In this document: positions 25,732 through 34,806 of the stretch, one piece after another
Position numbering within the stretch: position 1 is the first letter of the stretch
How the letters are laid out: each line of letters begins with the position of its first letter
NCBI RefSeq assembly: GCF_049670895.1
Contig: NZ_CP187170.1
Origin: Pasteurella sp049670895
Lineage (GTDB): Bacteria; Pseudomonadota; Gammaproteobacteria; Enterobacterales; Pasteurellaceae
Reading direction: 5' to 3' (one strand)
Length of the DNA stretch: 64,000 bases
Made by a program: the position numbers and the translations under genes
The notes under the pieces: model-generated
Databases searched by the model: none
What the model was told of the DNA's origin: nothing
The model's input: the letters and a program-made list of their open reading frames with translations, nothing else

Positions 25732-25746
25732 TGATAATGATTATCA
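25732..25746. promoter_or_regulatory. Fur box upstream of the LCM methyltransferase gene
   Basis: TGATAAT-G-ATTATCA is a perfect 7-1-7 inverted repeat, the core Fur recognition motif, located 20-34 bp upstream of the methyltransferase start at 25712. Confidence 0.82.
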
Positions 25747-25901
25747 ATCATAACCAAGTTCGGCTTAAAGGTGAAATATTATCCATTTATTTTTTGTGTG
25801 AAATTTATATGCAGCGTGAGTAAGGGAAGGCTTTTAGGCTGGTCATGAAAATTTTTGCAAAATAGACCGCACTTTTAGGCGGTGATTTGAAATAAGAGAA
25901 A

Positions 25902-25925
25902 GAGGGCAAGCCTTTCGCTTGCCTC
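25902..25925 (-). terminator. Probable terminator of the yajG-like gene
   Basis: A GAGGCAAGC / GCTTGCCCTC stem (one bulge) with a 5-nt loop, 24 bp beyond the stop on the minus strand and followed by a moderately T-rich stretch. Confidence 0.55.
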
Positions 25926-25949
25926 GTTCGCATTGTGCTATCTTTTGTG

Positions 25950-26543
25950 TTAATTGCTAGAGAGGGTGTTGATCGCATTGGCGACTTCTTGATCTTGATA
26001 GATCGCTTGCACCACCTCATTGAAGGTTTCCCCTAACACTTTTTGAATTTCAGGATTCTTGGCTGAAAACGCCCCTGAGTAAGTGCGATTAGCCCGAATG
26101 TTTTTGCTAAACTGCCCTTTTGCACTTTGTACATGCACGGTAACTTGAACTTGACTGTCTAAGTTATAACGTAAGTTGCCTTGTTCCACTTTGGCGTAAA
26201 ACTGGTTGATGTCGAGTGTTACAGCCGCATTTGCATTTTGTGCAGAACCAATACGAAAACCTTTGCTGACTAAGTCTTGCTGTTGCACTTGTTGAAATAA
26301 TTGTGTCAGGTTAGGTGAGGCATTTAATTTAACTAAACGACCATCTGCCACATAGCTGGCAATGTCTTGTTGAGGGCGATTGTCTCGAACATTCACAAAA
26401 ACCACCGCACTTTGATGAACAGCCATGTTAGCTGTGGGGGCGGGCGGGGTGAATGTTAACGTACTCGGCTGTGATTGACAGGCGGTGAATAAGATAGCAC
26501 TGGCAATCAGTGCACCTAAAGATAAGTATTTACCTTGTTTCAT
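25950..26543 (-). CDS. yajG: YajG family lipoprotein
   Basis: A 197-residue predicted outer-membrane lipoprotein. A signal peptide of about 20 residues ends at lipobox LFTAC (Cys22). The mature part has VVFVNVRDNRPQQDIASYV, typical of the YajG/LPP20-like family of unknown function. In E. coli yajG is also near bolA, as here (bolA is divergent, 135 bp away). Confidence 0.88.
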   Translation of the reverse strand: MKQGKYLSLGALIASAILFTACQSQPSTLTFTPPAPTANMAVHQSAVVFVNVRDNRPQQDIASYVADGRLVKLNASPNLTQLFQQVQQQDLVSKGFRIGSAQNANAAVTLDINQFYAKVEQGNLRYNLDSQVQVTVHVQSAKGQFSKNIRANRTYSGAFSAKNPEIQKVLGETFNEVVQAIYQDQEVANAINTLSSN

Positions 26544-26678
26544 AATGTCCTCGATGCGGTGAAATTACATTGATGAGAAATCTTCAATGAGAAAATAATG
26601 CATATTATTCTTGCAAAGTTGTTTGGGAATGTATAGCCTTTAGCCTCGGATTTTATGTAAATATTTAGGGAATGGAAG

Positions 26679-26990
26679 ATGTCTAAACAAGCTGAGTTAA
26701 CCGAGCGATTATCACAAGAATTTGCCCCACAGTTTTTGGTGGTGGAAAATGAAAGTTATATGCATAGTTCAGGGCGTGGGGCGGATTCACATTTCAAAAT
26801 TGTGCTGGTGAGTGAACACTTTACCCACTTGAATAAAGTCGCACGTCATCGCAAAATTTATCAATTCCTCGCACAAGATCTACAAAATGGGATCCATGCG
26901 TTGGCACTTCATCTTTATACGCCGAAAGAATGGGAAGTGATTGGACAAGCGTTTCCAAAATCCCCCAATTGTGTTGGCGTCGGTCAATAA
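26679..26990 (+). CDS. bolA: BolA family protein
   Basis: A 103-residue BolA/IbaG-type protein, partner of monothiol glutaredoxins in iron-sulfur trafficking and a morphology regulator in E. coli. The central SYMHSSGRGADSHFKIVLVSEHF gives the BolA fold; conserved His residues are in GADSHFK and VARHRKIYQFL. It lies upstream of the nqr operon, as in H. influenzae. Confidence 0.95.
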   Translation: MSKQAELTERLSQEFAPQFLVVENESYMHSSGRGADSHFKIVLVSEHFTHLNKVARHRKIYQFLAQDLQNGIHALALHLYTPKEWEVIGQAFPKSPNCVGVGQ

Positions 26991-27369
26991 ATGCTTACCC
27001 CTTTCTGAGTAATCCTCAGGAAACTTATTTGAATAAAATTTGACCTTCTTCAAAAAAAATCATTTTTTTTGCTAAAAATTAAGAAAAAAAACCTGCGAAA
27101 GTGGCACTTAAGTTATTATTTAGTTAAAATAAAGCGTTTTATTTTAGCAAATTTTTAACGTTTGTATTTTGAGCAAATTCAGCATAAAGCAGGTTCAAGA
27201 TAGAAGCGTAAAAGAGAATTTGAGTTTTAATTTATGTGATATGAAGCGAGTGATTGTTGTTGTGTTGAAACGTTTGCATGATCTTGGCTGAAATCATTAC
27301 TCAAGACGAGGTTATAGTGATAGGCACTATAACTATATTTTTAATCCGACTAAAAGTAGTGCAAACAAT
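26991..27369 (+). other. Leader/promoter region of the nqr operon
   Basis: 379 bp, AT-rich, with no ORF of note. It holds a terminator-like hairpin at 27311-27344. No convincing sigma-70 promoter or operator could be fixed by eye. The nqrA start lacks a good Shine-Dalgarno. Confidence 0.5.
27311..27344 (+). terminator. Terminator-like hairpin just upstream of nqrA
   Basis: GTTATAGTG (27311-27319) and CACTATAAC (27325-27333) form a perfect 9-bp stem with a 5-nt loop, then TATATTTTT. It lies 26 bp before the nqrA ATG and about 320 bp after bolA. It could end bolA read-through or act as an attenuator for nqr. Confidence 0.55.
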
Positions 27370-28710
27370 ATGATTACGATTAAAAAAGGCTTGAATCTTC
27401 CTATTTCGGGAAGCCCAGAGCAGGTAATCCGTGATGGCAATGCCATCACTGAAGTTGCTTTGCTTGGTGAAGAGTATGTGGGAATGCGTCCTTCAATGAA
27501 GGTACGCGAGGGTGATGTGGTAAAAAAAGGCCAAGTTCTTTTTGAAGATAAAAAGAATCCTGGCGTGGTTTTTACTGCCCCTGCAAGTGGTACTGTAACT
27601 GCGATTAATCGTGGTGCTAAGCGAGTTTTACAATCTGTAGTAATTCAGGTCGAAGGCAATGAACAATTGACCTTTGAAAAATACACCACAGAACAATTAA
27701 AACAACTGACTTCAGAGCAAGTTCGTCAAAATTTACAAACTTCAGGATTATGGACCGCACTTCGTACACGTCCTTTCAGTAAAGTGCCAGCCGTTGATGC
27801 CACACCTGTTTCGCTTTTTGTAAATGCGATGGACACCAATCCATTATGTGCGGATCCACAAGTGATCGTGCAACAATCTGCACAAGATTTTGAAGCAGGT
27901 CTTACCGTATTAAGTCGTTTACTCGAGGGTAAAGTGTATCTTTGCCAAGCGGCAAATGCGAACATTCCAAGTCCAAGCCTTGCGAATCTTGAAGTAAAAG
28001 AATTTGCAGGCCCACACCCAGCAGGGTTAAGTGGTACCCATATCCATTTTATTGATCCTGTGAGTGCCACCAAATTTGTTTGGTATATCAATTACCAAGA
28101 TGTGATTGCCATCGGTAAATTATTTACGACGGGTGAATTAGATGTTTCTCGTGTGGTGTCTTTAGCTGGCCCGCAAGTGAAGAATCCAGGCCTCGTGCGT
28201 ACAGTCATCGGTGCAAACCTTTCTCAATTGACCGAAAATGCGTTGAAAGACGGTGAAAATCGTGTGATTTCAGGTTCTGTCTTAAACGGTGCAACAGCAA
28301 CTGGTCCTGTGAATTATTTAGGTCGTTATGCATTGCAAGTCTCTGTTTTAGAAGAAGGGCGTGATAAAGAGTTTTTAGGTTGGATTATGCCAGGTGCGAA
28401 TAAATATTCACTTTCTCGTACCGTATTAGGGCATTTCTCGAAAAAATTATTTAACTTTACTACGGCAGTAAATGGTGGCGAGCGTGCAATGGTACCAATT
28501 GGTGCTTATGAGCGTGTGATGCCATTGGATATTATTCCAACATTATTACTGCGTGATTTGGCAGCAGGCGATACGGATTCTGCACAGGCATTAGGTTGTT
28601 TAGAGCTAGATGAAGAAGATTTAGCCCTTTGTACCTTTGTTTGCCCAGGTAAAAATGAATATGGTCCGCTCTTACGTCAAGCATTAGATAAGATCGAGAA
28701 GGAAGGTTAA
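27370..28710 (+). CDS. nqrA: Na+-translocating NADH:quinone reductase subunit A
   Basis: Peripheral cytoplasmic subunit of the sodium-pumping NADH:quinone oxidoreductase, implicated in quinone binding. It has 446 residues, the usual length. MITIKKGLNLPISGSPEQ and the DDKKNPG-like EDKKNPGVVFTAPASG (about 60-75) are typical. It is the first gene of the six-gene operon nqrABCDEF, with gaps or overlaps of at most 15 bp. Confidence 0.97.
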   Translation: MITIKKGLNLPISGSPEQVIRDGNAITEVALLGEEYVGMRPSMKVREGDVVKKGQVLFEDKKNPGVVFTAPASGTVTAINRGAKRVLQSVVIQVEGNEQLTFEKYTTEQLKQLTSEQVRQNLQTSGLWTALRTRPFSKVPAVDATPVSLFVNAMDTNPLCADPQVIVQQSAQDFEAGLTVLSRLLEGKVYLCQAANANIPSPSLANLEVKEFAGPHPAGLSGTHIHFIDPVSATKFVWYINYQDVIAIGKLFTTGELDVSRVVSLAGPQVKNPGLVRTVIGANLSQLTENALKDGENRVISGSVLNGATATGPVNYLGRYALQVSVLEEGRDKEFLGWIMPGANKYSLSRTVLGHFSKKLFNFTTAVNGGERAMVPIGAYERVMPLDIIPTLLLRDLAAGDTDSAQALGCLELDEEDLALCTFVCPGKNEYGPLLRQALDKIEKEG

Positions 28711-28712
28711 AA

Positions 28713-29945
28713 ATGGGTTTAAAGCATTTTCTTGAAAAAATTGAACCTGCGTTTTTACCGGGTGGTAAGTATGAGAAATGGTATGCATTATTTGAAGCAA
28801 CCGCCACATTCTTATATACCCCAGGTACGGTAACGCATAAAGCTTCTCATGTGCGTGATGCGTTAGATTCTAAACGTATGATGGTGTTAGTTTGGTTGTC
28901 GCTATTCCCAGCGATGTTCTACGGTATGTATAACGTCGGTGCTCAAGCGATTTTAGCCACTGATGCATTAGGTACATTGCAACAGTCTATTGCCGCTCAT
29001 TGGCAGTATGCGTTAAGTCATGCATTGGGTGCAGATTTAACCTTGTCAGCAGGTTGGGCAAGTAAAATGTTGTTGGGGGCAACCTACTTCCTACCGATTT
29101 ACTTAACGATTTTCTTAGTTGGTGGTTTTTGGGAAGTGTTATTTGCGATGGTGCGTAAGCATGAGATTAACGAAGGTTTCTTCGTCACCTCAATCCTGCT
29201 TGCCTTAATCGTGCCACCGACATTGCCATTATGGCAAGCCGCTTTAGCTACAACATTTGGCGTGGTGGTCGCAAAAGAAGTGTTTGGTGGGGTAGGTAAA
29301 AACTTCATGAACCCTGCTTTAGCGGCACGTGCATTTCTCTTCTTTGCTTATCCTGCACAAATTTCAGGTGATGCCGTATGGGTGGCTGCAGATGGTTTCT
29401 CAGGTGCAACCGCACTTTCACAATGGGCAGCAGGCGGTGAAGCTGGCTTAAAACATGTGGTAACAGGTCAACCTATTACGTGGATGGATGCTTTCATTGG
29501 TAACATTCCAGGCTCTATTGGTGAAGTCTCTACCCTTGCGTTGATCATTGGTGCAGCAATTATTGTGTTTGCACGCATCGCCTCTTGGCGAATCATCGCC
29601 GGTGTGATGATCGGTATGATTGCCACTTCAGCGTTATTTAATTTTATCGGTTCAAGCACAAATCCATTATTTGCTATGCCTTGGTATTGGCATTTTGTAT
29701 TAGGTGGTTTCGCATTAGGGATGTTCTTTATGGCAACAGACCCTGTTTCTGCGGCATTCACCAACAAAGGGAAATGGTGGTACGGTATCTTAATTGGTGC
29801 GATGGCGGTATTAATCCGTGTAGCGAACCCAGCGTATCCAGAAGGTATGATGCTTGCTATTTTATTTGCTAACTTGTTTGCACCTGTATTCGATTACTTA
29901 GTGGTACAAGCAAATATCAAACGTCGGAGAGCTCGCAATGTTTAA
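28713..29945 (+). CDS. nqrB: Na+-translocating NADH:quinone reductase subunit B
   Basis: Integral membrane subunit (410 residues, about ten helices) carrying covalent FMN and riboflavin. GFSGATALSQW (about 230-240) is the site for threonine-linked FMN. PGTVTHKASHVRDALDSKRMM near the N-terminus is conserved. Its stop overlaps nqrC by 8 bp. Confidence 0.97.
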   Translation: MGLKHFLEKIEPAFLPGGKYEKWYALFEATATFLYTPGTVTHKASHVRDALDSKRMMVLVWLSLFPAMFYGMYNVGAQAILATDALGTLQQSIAAHWQYALSHALGADLTLSAGWASKMLLGATYFLPIYLTIFLVGGFWEVLFAMVRKHEINEGFFVTSILLALIVPPTLPLWQAALATTFGVVVAKEVFGGVGKNFMNPALAARAFLFFAYPAQISGDAVWVAADGFSGATALSQWAAGGEAGLKHVVTGQPITWMDAFIGNIPGSIGEVSTLALIIGAAIIVFARIASWRIIAGVMIGMIATSALFNFIGSSTNPLFAMPWYWHFVLGGFALGMFFMATDPVSAAFTNKGKWWYGILIGAMAVLIRVANPAYPEGMMLAILFANLFAPVFDYLVVQANIKRRRARNV

Positions 29946-30720
29946 GAATAAAGATAGCGTTGGCGGAACACTTCTCGTCATTATCCTGCTAAGTTTAGTT
30001 TGTTCTATTATTGTGGCAGGTTCAGCCGTTTTGCTTAAACCCACCCAAATTGAACAAAAAGAACTTGATAAGCAAAAGAATATTTTAAGTGTTGCAGGTT
30101 TATTACAACCTACAACCAAAAATAGCGAAATCAAAACCATTTATGCAAAAAATATTGAAGCTCGTTTAGTGAATTTAGACACAGGGGATTTTGCCCCAGC
30201 TCAACCGGGTTTTGATGCGGCGAAGGCAGTGAAAAATCCAGCACAAAGTACCGCACTTTCTGCCGAAGAAGATGTGGCGGGTATTCGTGTTCGTGCAAAC
30301 TTCGCTGAAGTTTATCTTGTGAAAAATGAAGCTGGTCAAGTGACACAAGTGGTTTTACCTTTCTATGGTAAAGGGTTGTGGTCAATGATGTATGGTTTCA
30401 TGTCAGTACAGCCAGATGGTAACACTGTGAACGGCATCACCTATTATGATCAAGGTGAAACACCGGGATTAGGGGGAGAAATTGAAAACCCGAAATGGCA
30501 AGCACAATTCCCAGGTAAAAAACTTTACACCGCAGACAACCAAATTGGTTTATATGTGGGTAAAGGAGCATCAGCAAATGCTGAACACGGGATTGATGCG
30601 ATTTCAGGTTCGACATTAACCAGTAATGGTGTCAACAATTCATTTAAATTCTGGTTAGGGCAAAAAGGTTTTGGTCCTTTCTTAGCAAAACTTAAAGCAG
30701 GAGTGTTGAACAATGGCTGA
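29938..30720 (+). CDS. nqrC: Na+-translocating NADH:quinone reductase subunit C
   Basis: A 260-residue subunit with one N-terminal transmembrane helix and a periplasmic domain bearing the second covalent FMN at the threonine in AISGSTLTSNGV (about 222-233). GETPGLGGEIENPKWQAQF is also conserved. It overlaps nqrB and nqrD by 8 bp at each end. Confidence 0.97.
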   Translation: MFKNKDSVGGTLLVIILLSLVCSIIVAGSAVLLKPTQIEQKELDKQKNILSVAGLLQPTTKNSEIKTIYAKNIEARLVNLDTGDFAPAQPGFDAAKAVKNPAQSTALSAEEDVAGIRVRANFAEVYLVKNEAGQVTQVVLPFYGKGLWSMMYGFMSVQPDGNTVNGITYYDQGETPGLGGEIENPKWQAQFPGKKLYTADNQIGLYVGKGASANAEHGIDAISGSTLTSNGVNNSFKFWLGQKGFGPFLAKLKAGVLNNG

Positions 30721-31339
30721 TGCTAAAAAGTTAAAAGGCTTGTTGTTATCGCCAGTGCTAGACAACAACCCGATTGCGTTACAAATTTTAGGGATTTGTT
30801 CTGCCTTAGCGGTAACCACAAAATTAGAAACGGCAATTGTTATGACGTTAGCGGTGACTTTCGTAACCGCATTTTCGAACTTATTTATTTCATTGATCCG
30901 TAATGCTATTCCGAATAGCGTGCGTATTATCGTGCAAATGGCAATCATTGCCTCTTTGGTTATCTTAGTTGACCAGATCTTACGTGCTTATGCATACGGT
31001 TTATCCAAACAACTTTCGGTTTTCGTGGGATTGATTATTACTAACTGTATCGTGATGGGGCGTGCAGAAGCTTTTGCAATGAAATCACAACCACTTGAAA
31101 GTTTAGTTGATGGGATCGGTAATGGTCTAGGATATGGGGCAATTTTGGTTTCTGTTGCCTTTATCCGTGAATTAATTGGTTCAGGTAAATTATTTGGTAT
31201 GACAGTTTTCCAAACCATTCAAGATGGTGGTTGGTATCAAACAAATGGTTTATTCCTACTTGCACCAAGTGCGTTCTTTATTATTGGTTTTATTATTTGG
31301 GGTATCCGTACCTTAAAACCAGAGCAGGTGGAGAAGTAG
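30713..31339 (+). CDS. nqrD: Na+-translocating NADH:quinone reductase subunit D
   Basis: A 208-residue membrane subunit with six helices, homologous to NqrE and to RnfE. SPVLDNNPIALQILGICSALAVT and the IVMGRAEAFAMK motif (about 115) are diagnostic. Together with NqrE it ligates a membrane iron centre through conserved Cys residues. Confidence 0.96.
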   Translation: MADAKKLKGLLLSPVLDNNPIALQILGICSALAVTTKLETAIVMTLAVTFVTAFSNLFISLIRNAIPNSVRIIVQMAIIASLVILVDQILRAYAYGLSKQLSVFVGLIITNCIVMGRAEAFAMKSQPLESLVDGIGNGLGYGAILVSVAFIRELIGSGKLFGMTVFQTIQDGGWYQTNGLFLLAPSAFFIIGFIIWGIRTLKPEQVEK

Positions 31340-31342
31340 TTT

Positions 31343-31939
31343 ATGGAACATTATATTAGCCTTTTCGTTAAATCGGTTTTTATCGAAAATATGGCACTTT
31401 CGTTCTTCTTAGGGATGTGTACGTTCCTTGCAGTATCGAAAAAAGTGTCAACGGCATTTGGTTTGGGTATTGCGGTTATCGTGGTATTGGGCATTGCGGT
31501 GCCAGTAAACCAATTAGTATATAGCTTTATCTTAAAAGATAGTGCATTGGTTGAGGGAATTGATCTCAGTTTCTTAAACTTCATTACCTTTATCGGTGTG
31601 ATTGCTGCCTTGGTTCAAATTCTTGAGATGGTACTGGATAAGTATTTCCCTGCACTTTATAACGCATTAGGGATCTTCTTACCGTTAATCACCGTAAACT
31701 GTGCGATCTTCGGTGGCGTATCTTTCATGGTACAACGTGATTATACCTTCGCAGAATCTGTCGTATATGGTATTGGTGCAGGTACAGGTTGGATGTTAGC
31801 CATTGTTGCACTTGCAGGCATCACTGAAAAAATGAAATATTCTGATGTACCAGCGGGGTTACGTGGTTTAGGGATTACCTTTATCACGGTCGGTCTGATG
31901 GCACTTGGTTTTATGTCATTCTCAGGTATTCAGTTGTAA
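31343..31939 (+). CDS. nqrE: Na+-translocating NADH:quinone reductase subunit E
   Basis: A 198-residue membrane subunit with six helices, homologous to NqrD in inverted topology. FVENMALSFF-like SVFIENMALSFFLGMCTFLAV and LITVNCAIFGGVSFM carry the conserved Cys residues. It begins 3 bp after nqrD. Confidence 0.96.
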   Translation: MEHYISLFVKSVFIENMALSFFLGMCTFLAVSKKVSTAFGLGIAVIVVLGIAVPVNQLVYSFILKDSALVEGIDLSFLNFITFIGVIAALVQILEMVLDKYFPALYNALGIFLPLITVNCAIFGGVSFMVQRDYTFAESVVYGIGAGTGWMLAIVALAGITEKMKYSDVPAGLRGLGITFITVGLMALGFMSFSGIQL

Positions 31940-31954
31940 GAAAGGGGATACAGA

Positions 31955-33178
31955 ATGGAAATTACTCTTGGTATTGCAATGTTCACCGTTATCGTTTTGG
32001 CTTTAGCAGTCATTATTTTGTTTGCTAAATCTAAATTGGTGAATTCGGGTGACATTACAATTGAAATTAATGACGATCCAAGCAAAGCAATTCAGTTGCC
32101 TGCAGGGGGAAAATTATTAGGTGCATTGGCAAGTCAAGGCATCTTCGTGTCTTCTGCTTGTGGTGGCGGTGGCTCTTGTGGTCAATGTGTTGTTAAAGTC
32201 ACAGAAGGTGGCGGTGACATTCTTCCAACTGAACTTTCACATATTTCAAAACGTGAGGCAAAAGAAGGTTATCGCCTGTCTTGCCAAGTGAATGTGAAAA
32301 ACAGCATGAAGATTGAATTGCCAGAAGAAGTGTTTGGTGTGAAAAAATGGGAATGCACAGTTATTTCTAACGATAACAAAGCAACCTTCATCAAAGAACT
32401 AAAATTAGCGATTCCAGAAGGTGAAGAAGTCCCATTCCGTGCGGGTGGTTATATTCAGATTGAAGCGGAACCACATACGGTAGCTTATAAAGACTTCGAT
32501 ATTCCAGAAGAATATCATGAAGACTGGAATAAATATAACTTATGGCGTTATGTGTCTAAAGTGGATGAGCATATTGTCCGTGCTTACTCTATGGCTTCTT
32601 ATCCAGAAGAAAAAGGCATCATTATGCTTAACGTGCGTATTGCAACGCCTCCACCAAATAATCCAGATGTCCCACCGGGTCAAATGTCTTCTTACATTTG
32701 GTCGTTAAAACCGGGTGACAAAGTGACGATTTCGGGTCCATTTGGTGAATTCTTTGCGAAAGATACAGATGCAGAAATGGTCTTTATCGGTGGGGGTGCA
32801 GGTATGGCACCAATGCGTTCACATATTTTTGACCAATTAAAACGTCTGAAATCTAAACGTAAAATGTCATTCTGGTATGGTGCACGTTCTCGTCGAGAAA
32901 TGTTCTATGTGGAAGATTTTGACACCTTGCAAGCCGAAAATGATAACTTCGTATGGCATGTTGCACTTTCAGATCCACAGCCGGGTGATAATTGGACTGG
33001 TTATACAGGCTTTATTCACAATGTACTTTATGAAAACTATCTAAAAGATCATGAAGCACCAGAAGATTGTGAATACTACATGTGTGGTCCTCCAATTATG
33101 AATGCCTCAGTCATTAAGATGCTCAAAGATCTTGGTGTTGAAGATGAAAATATCTTATTAGATGACTTTGGCGGTTAA
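31955..33178 (+). CDS. nqrF: Na+-translocating NADH:quinone reductase subunit F
   Basis: NADH-oxidising entry subunit, 407 residues. It has one N-terminal helix and a 2Fe-2S ferredoxin domain with ACGGGGSCGQC (about 69-79) plus a later Cys in LSCQV (about 111). An FAD domain follows with RAYSMASYP (about 210) and an NADH domain with IGGGAGMAPMRSH and YYMCGPPIMN. It is the last nqr gene; apbE and nqrM follow after a 190-bp spacer. Confidence 0.98.
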   Translation: MEITLGIAMFTVIVLALAVIILFAKSKLVNSGDITIEINDDPSKAIQLPAGGKLLGALASQGIFVSSACGGGGSCGQCVVKVTEGGGDILPTELSHISKREAKEGYRLSCQVNVKNSMKIELPEEVFGVKKWECTVISNDNKATFIKELKLAIPEGEEVPFRAGGYIQIEAEPHTVAYKDFDIPEEYHEDWNKYNLWRYVSKVDEHIVRAYSMASYPEEKGIIMLNVRIATPPPNNPDVPPGQMSSYIWSLKPGDKVTISGPFGEFFAKDTDAEMVFIGGGAGMAPMRSHIFDQLKRLKSKRKMSFWYGARSRREMFYVEDFDTLQAENDNFVWHVALSDPQPGDNWTGYTGFIHNVLYENYLKDHEAPEDCEYYMCGPPIMNASVIKMLKDLGVEDENILLDDFGG

Positions 33179-33192
33179 TTTCTGAGATAATG

Positions 33193-33223
33193 CTTGTTGC
33201 TTATCACGGATAATAAGCACAAG
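33193..33223 (+). terminator. Hairpin after nqrF (possible terminator/processing site)
   Basis: CTTGTTGCTTAT and ATAAGCACAAG pair with one bulge, 15 bp after the nqrF stop, without a T run. A second stem of paired uptake-signal arms follows (33232-33240 with 33268-33275). Together they may lower read-through into apbE. Confidence 0.4.
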
Positions 33224-33368
33224 GATGAATAAAGTGCGGTCGGATCTTACAGTATTGTGAATCTTGGCCGCACTTCCATTTAAGAAAATTTGAAAATTTG
33301 GCTTTTATAAGCATAAGTGGTGAAGAAAAATTCAAATTTTCAAACTTTTTGTAAAAAAGGAACATATC

Positions 33369-34412
33369 GTGAAACTACAACAATTTTTCTCTCGTTTTAT
33401 TATGTTAAGCTTGGCTTTCATGCTTGTGGCTTGCCATAAATCCCCTGAATTGGTGACTCTGCAAGGCAAAACTATGGGGACGACTTACAGTGTCAAATAT
33501 ATTGATAATGGTGAGTTAGAGCTGAGTTCAACTGAAGTTCATGAGCAAATTGAATCATTATTGCGTGATGTCAATAGTAAGATGTCCACTTACATTGCCA
33601 CCTCTGAACTGAGCTTGTTTAATCAAAACACGAAAACCAATACCCCTATTGAGATTTCTGCGGATTTAGCCACGGTTTTACAAGAGTCTATCCGTTTAAA
33701 TAAACTCACTGAAGGGGCGTTAGATGTGACCATTGGGCCTATCGTGAATTTATGGGGATTCGGCCCAGAGAAACGTCATAGCACTGAAAGTATGGACGAA
33801 CATGTGAAAAAATTTATGCAATGGGTTGGGATCGAGAAAATGAAATTATCTCAATCAGGCAAGAAATTTTTCTTAGAAAAAACAATCCCACAGCTTTATA
33901 TTGATTTATCCGCCATTGCTAAAGGCTTTGGGGTAGATAAAGTCGCTAACTATGTGGGAAGTCTTGGGGTTCAACATTATCTTGTGGAAATTGGTGGTGA
34001 AATTCGAGCGAAAGGGAAAAATTTAGAAGGGAAAGCGTGGCAAATTGCCATTGAGAAGCCGACCTTTGATGGCTCACGAGCGATTTCACAAATTGTGGGA
34101 TTACCTGATTTAGCAATGGCGACCTCAGGTAATTATCGTAACTATTTTGAAGAAAATGGTCAGCGTTTTTCACATGAAATTGATCCAACAACAGGTTACC
34201 CAATTCAACACCGTTTAGCTTCTGTCACTGTGTTAGCTGATTCGGCAATGACTGCAGATGGATTAGCCACAGGGCTTTATGTTCTTGGTGATAAAAAAGC
34301 CTTGGAGGTGGCAGAAAAACACAATCTGCTGATTTATATGATCATGAAAACAGATGATGGCTTTGAGGCAATTATGTCGTCTGCCTTTGAAAAATTCTTA
34401 AATAACCAGTAG
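33369..34412 (+). CDS. apbE: FAD:protein FMN transferase ApbE (lipoprotein)
   Basis: Attaches FMN covalently to Thr residues of NqrB and NqrC in the periplasm. It has 347 residues. The lipobox is LVAC (Cys22), then VTLQGKTMGTTYSVKY. The FAD-binding segment LDVTIGPIVNLWGFGP is at about 118-133, with YLVEIGGEIRAKG (about 205) and the metal-site Asp/Thr near SAMTADGLATGLYVLG. The genome context with nqr and nqrM fixes its substrate by inference. Confidence 0.96.
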   Translation: MKLQQFFSRFIMLSLAFMLVACHKSPELVTLQGKTMGTTYSVKYIDNGELELSSTEVHEQIESLLRDVNSKMSTYIATSELSLFNQNTKTNTPIEISADLATVLQESIRLNKLTEGALDVTIGPIVNLWGFGPEKRHSTESMDEHVKKFMQWVGIEKMKLSQSGKKFFLEKTIPQLYIDLSAIAKGFGVDKVANYVGSLGVQHYLVEIGGEIRAKGKNLEGKAWQIAIEKPTFDGSRAISQIVGLPDLAMATSGNYRNYFEENGQRFSHEIDPTTGYPIQHRLASVTVLADSAMTADGLATGLYVLGDKKALEVAEKHNLLIYMIMKTDDGFEAIMSSAFEKFLNNQ

Positions 34413-34421
34413 GATTTAGCA

Positions 34422-34676
34422 ATGAAACTTTTTCTCATGACTTTTGGGGTCTTCTTATTGGTGATTGCTGGCATGGCAATTGGTTATATTGTTAAGAAGA
34501 AAACCATTGCAGGAAGTTGTGGCGGGATTTCAGCCTTGGGCTTAAAAAAAGTCTGTGATTGTGAAGAACCTTGCGATAACTTAAAAGCTAAATTAGAGGC
34601 TGGCGATGAAGCGGCACAGCAAGAATACCAAACAAAATTTGCGAAAAATGCACCGCACTTTTATGAAGTAAAATAA
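34422..34676 (+). CDS. nqrM: Na+-NQR maturation protein NqrM
   Basis: An 84-residue protein with one N-terminal transmembrane helix and four conserved cysteines in IAGSCGGIS and KVCDCEEPCDN (about 31-50). It is required to deliver iron to the NqrD/NqrE centre. It lies 9 bp after apbE, the standard position in Na+-NQR bacteria. Confidence 0.95.
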   Translation: MKLFLMTFGVFLLVIAGMAIGYIVKKKTIAGSCGGISALGLKKVCDCEEPCDNLKAKLEAGDEAAQQEYQTKFAKNAPHFYEVK

Positions 34677-34719
34677 TCTCACTTATCAACACGTTGATGT
34701 GAGAGGGAATGTCTATTAG

Positions 34720-34753
34720 GGGCTTTGTATCGGGAAAATCAGGTACAAAGCCC
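34720..34753 (+). terminator. Hairpin terminator after nqrM
   Basis: Perfect 10-bp stem GGGCTTTGTA / TACAAAGCCC with a 14-nt loop. The following sequence is only moderately T-rich. Confidence 0.6.
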
Positions 34754-34806
34754 TTCCACCTTATTTCGTGGGCTTATCACGAACACAACCTGAATATTAA
34801 AGTAAT

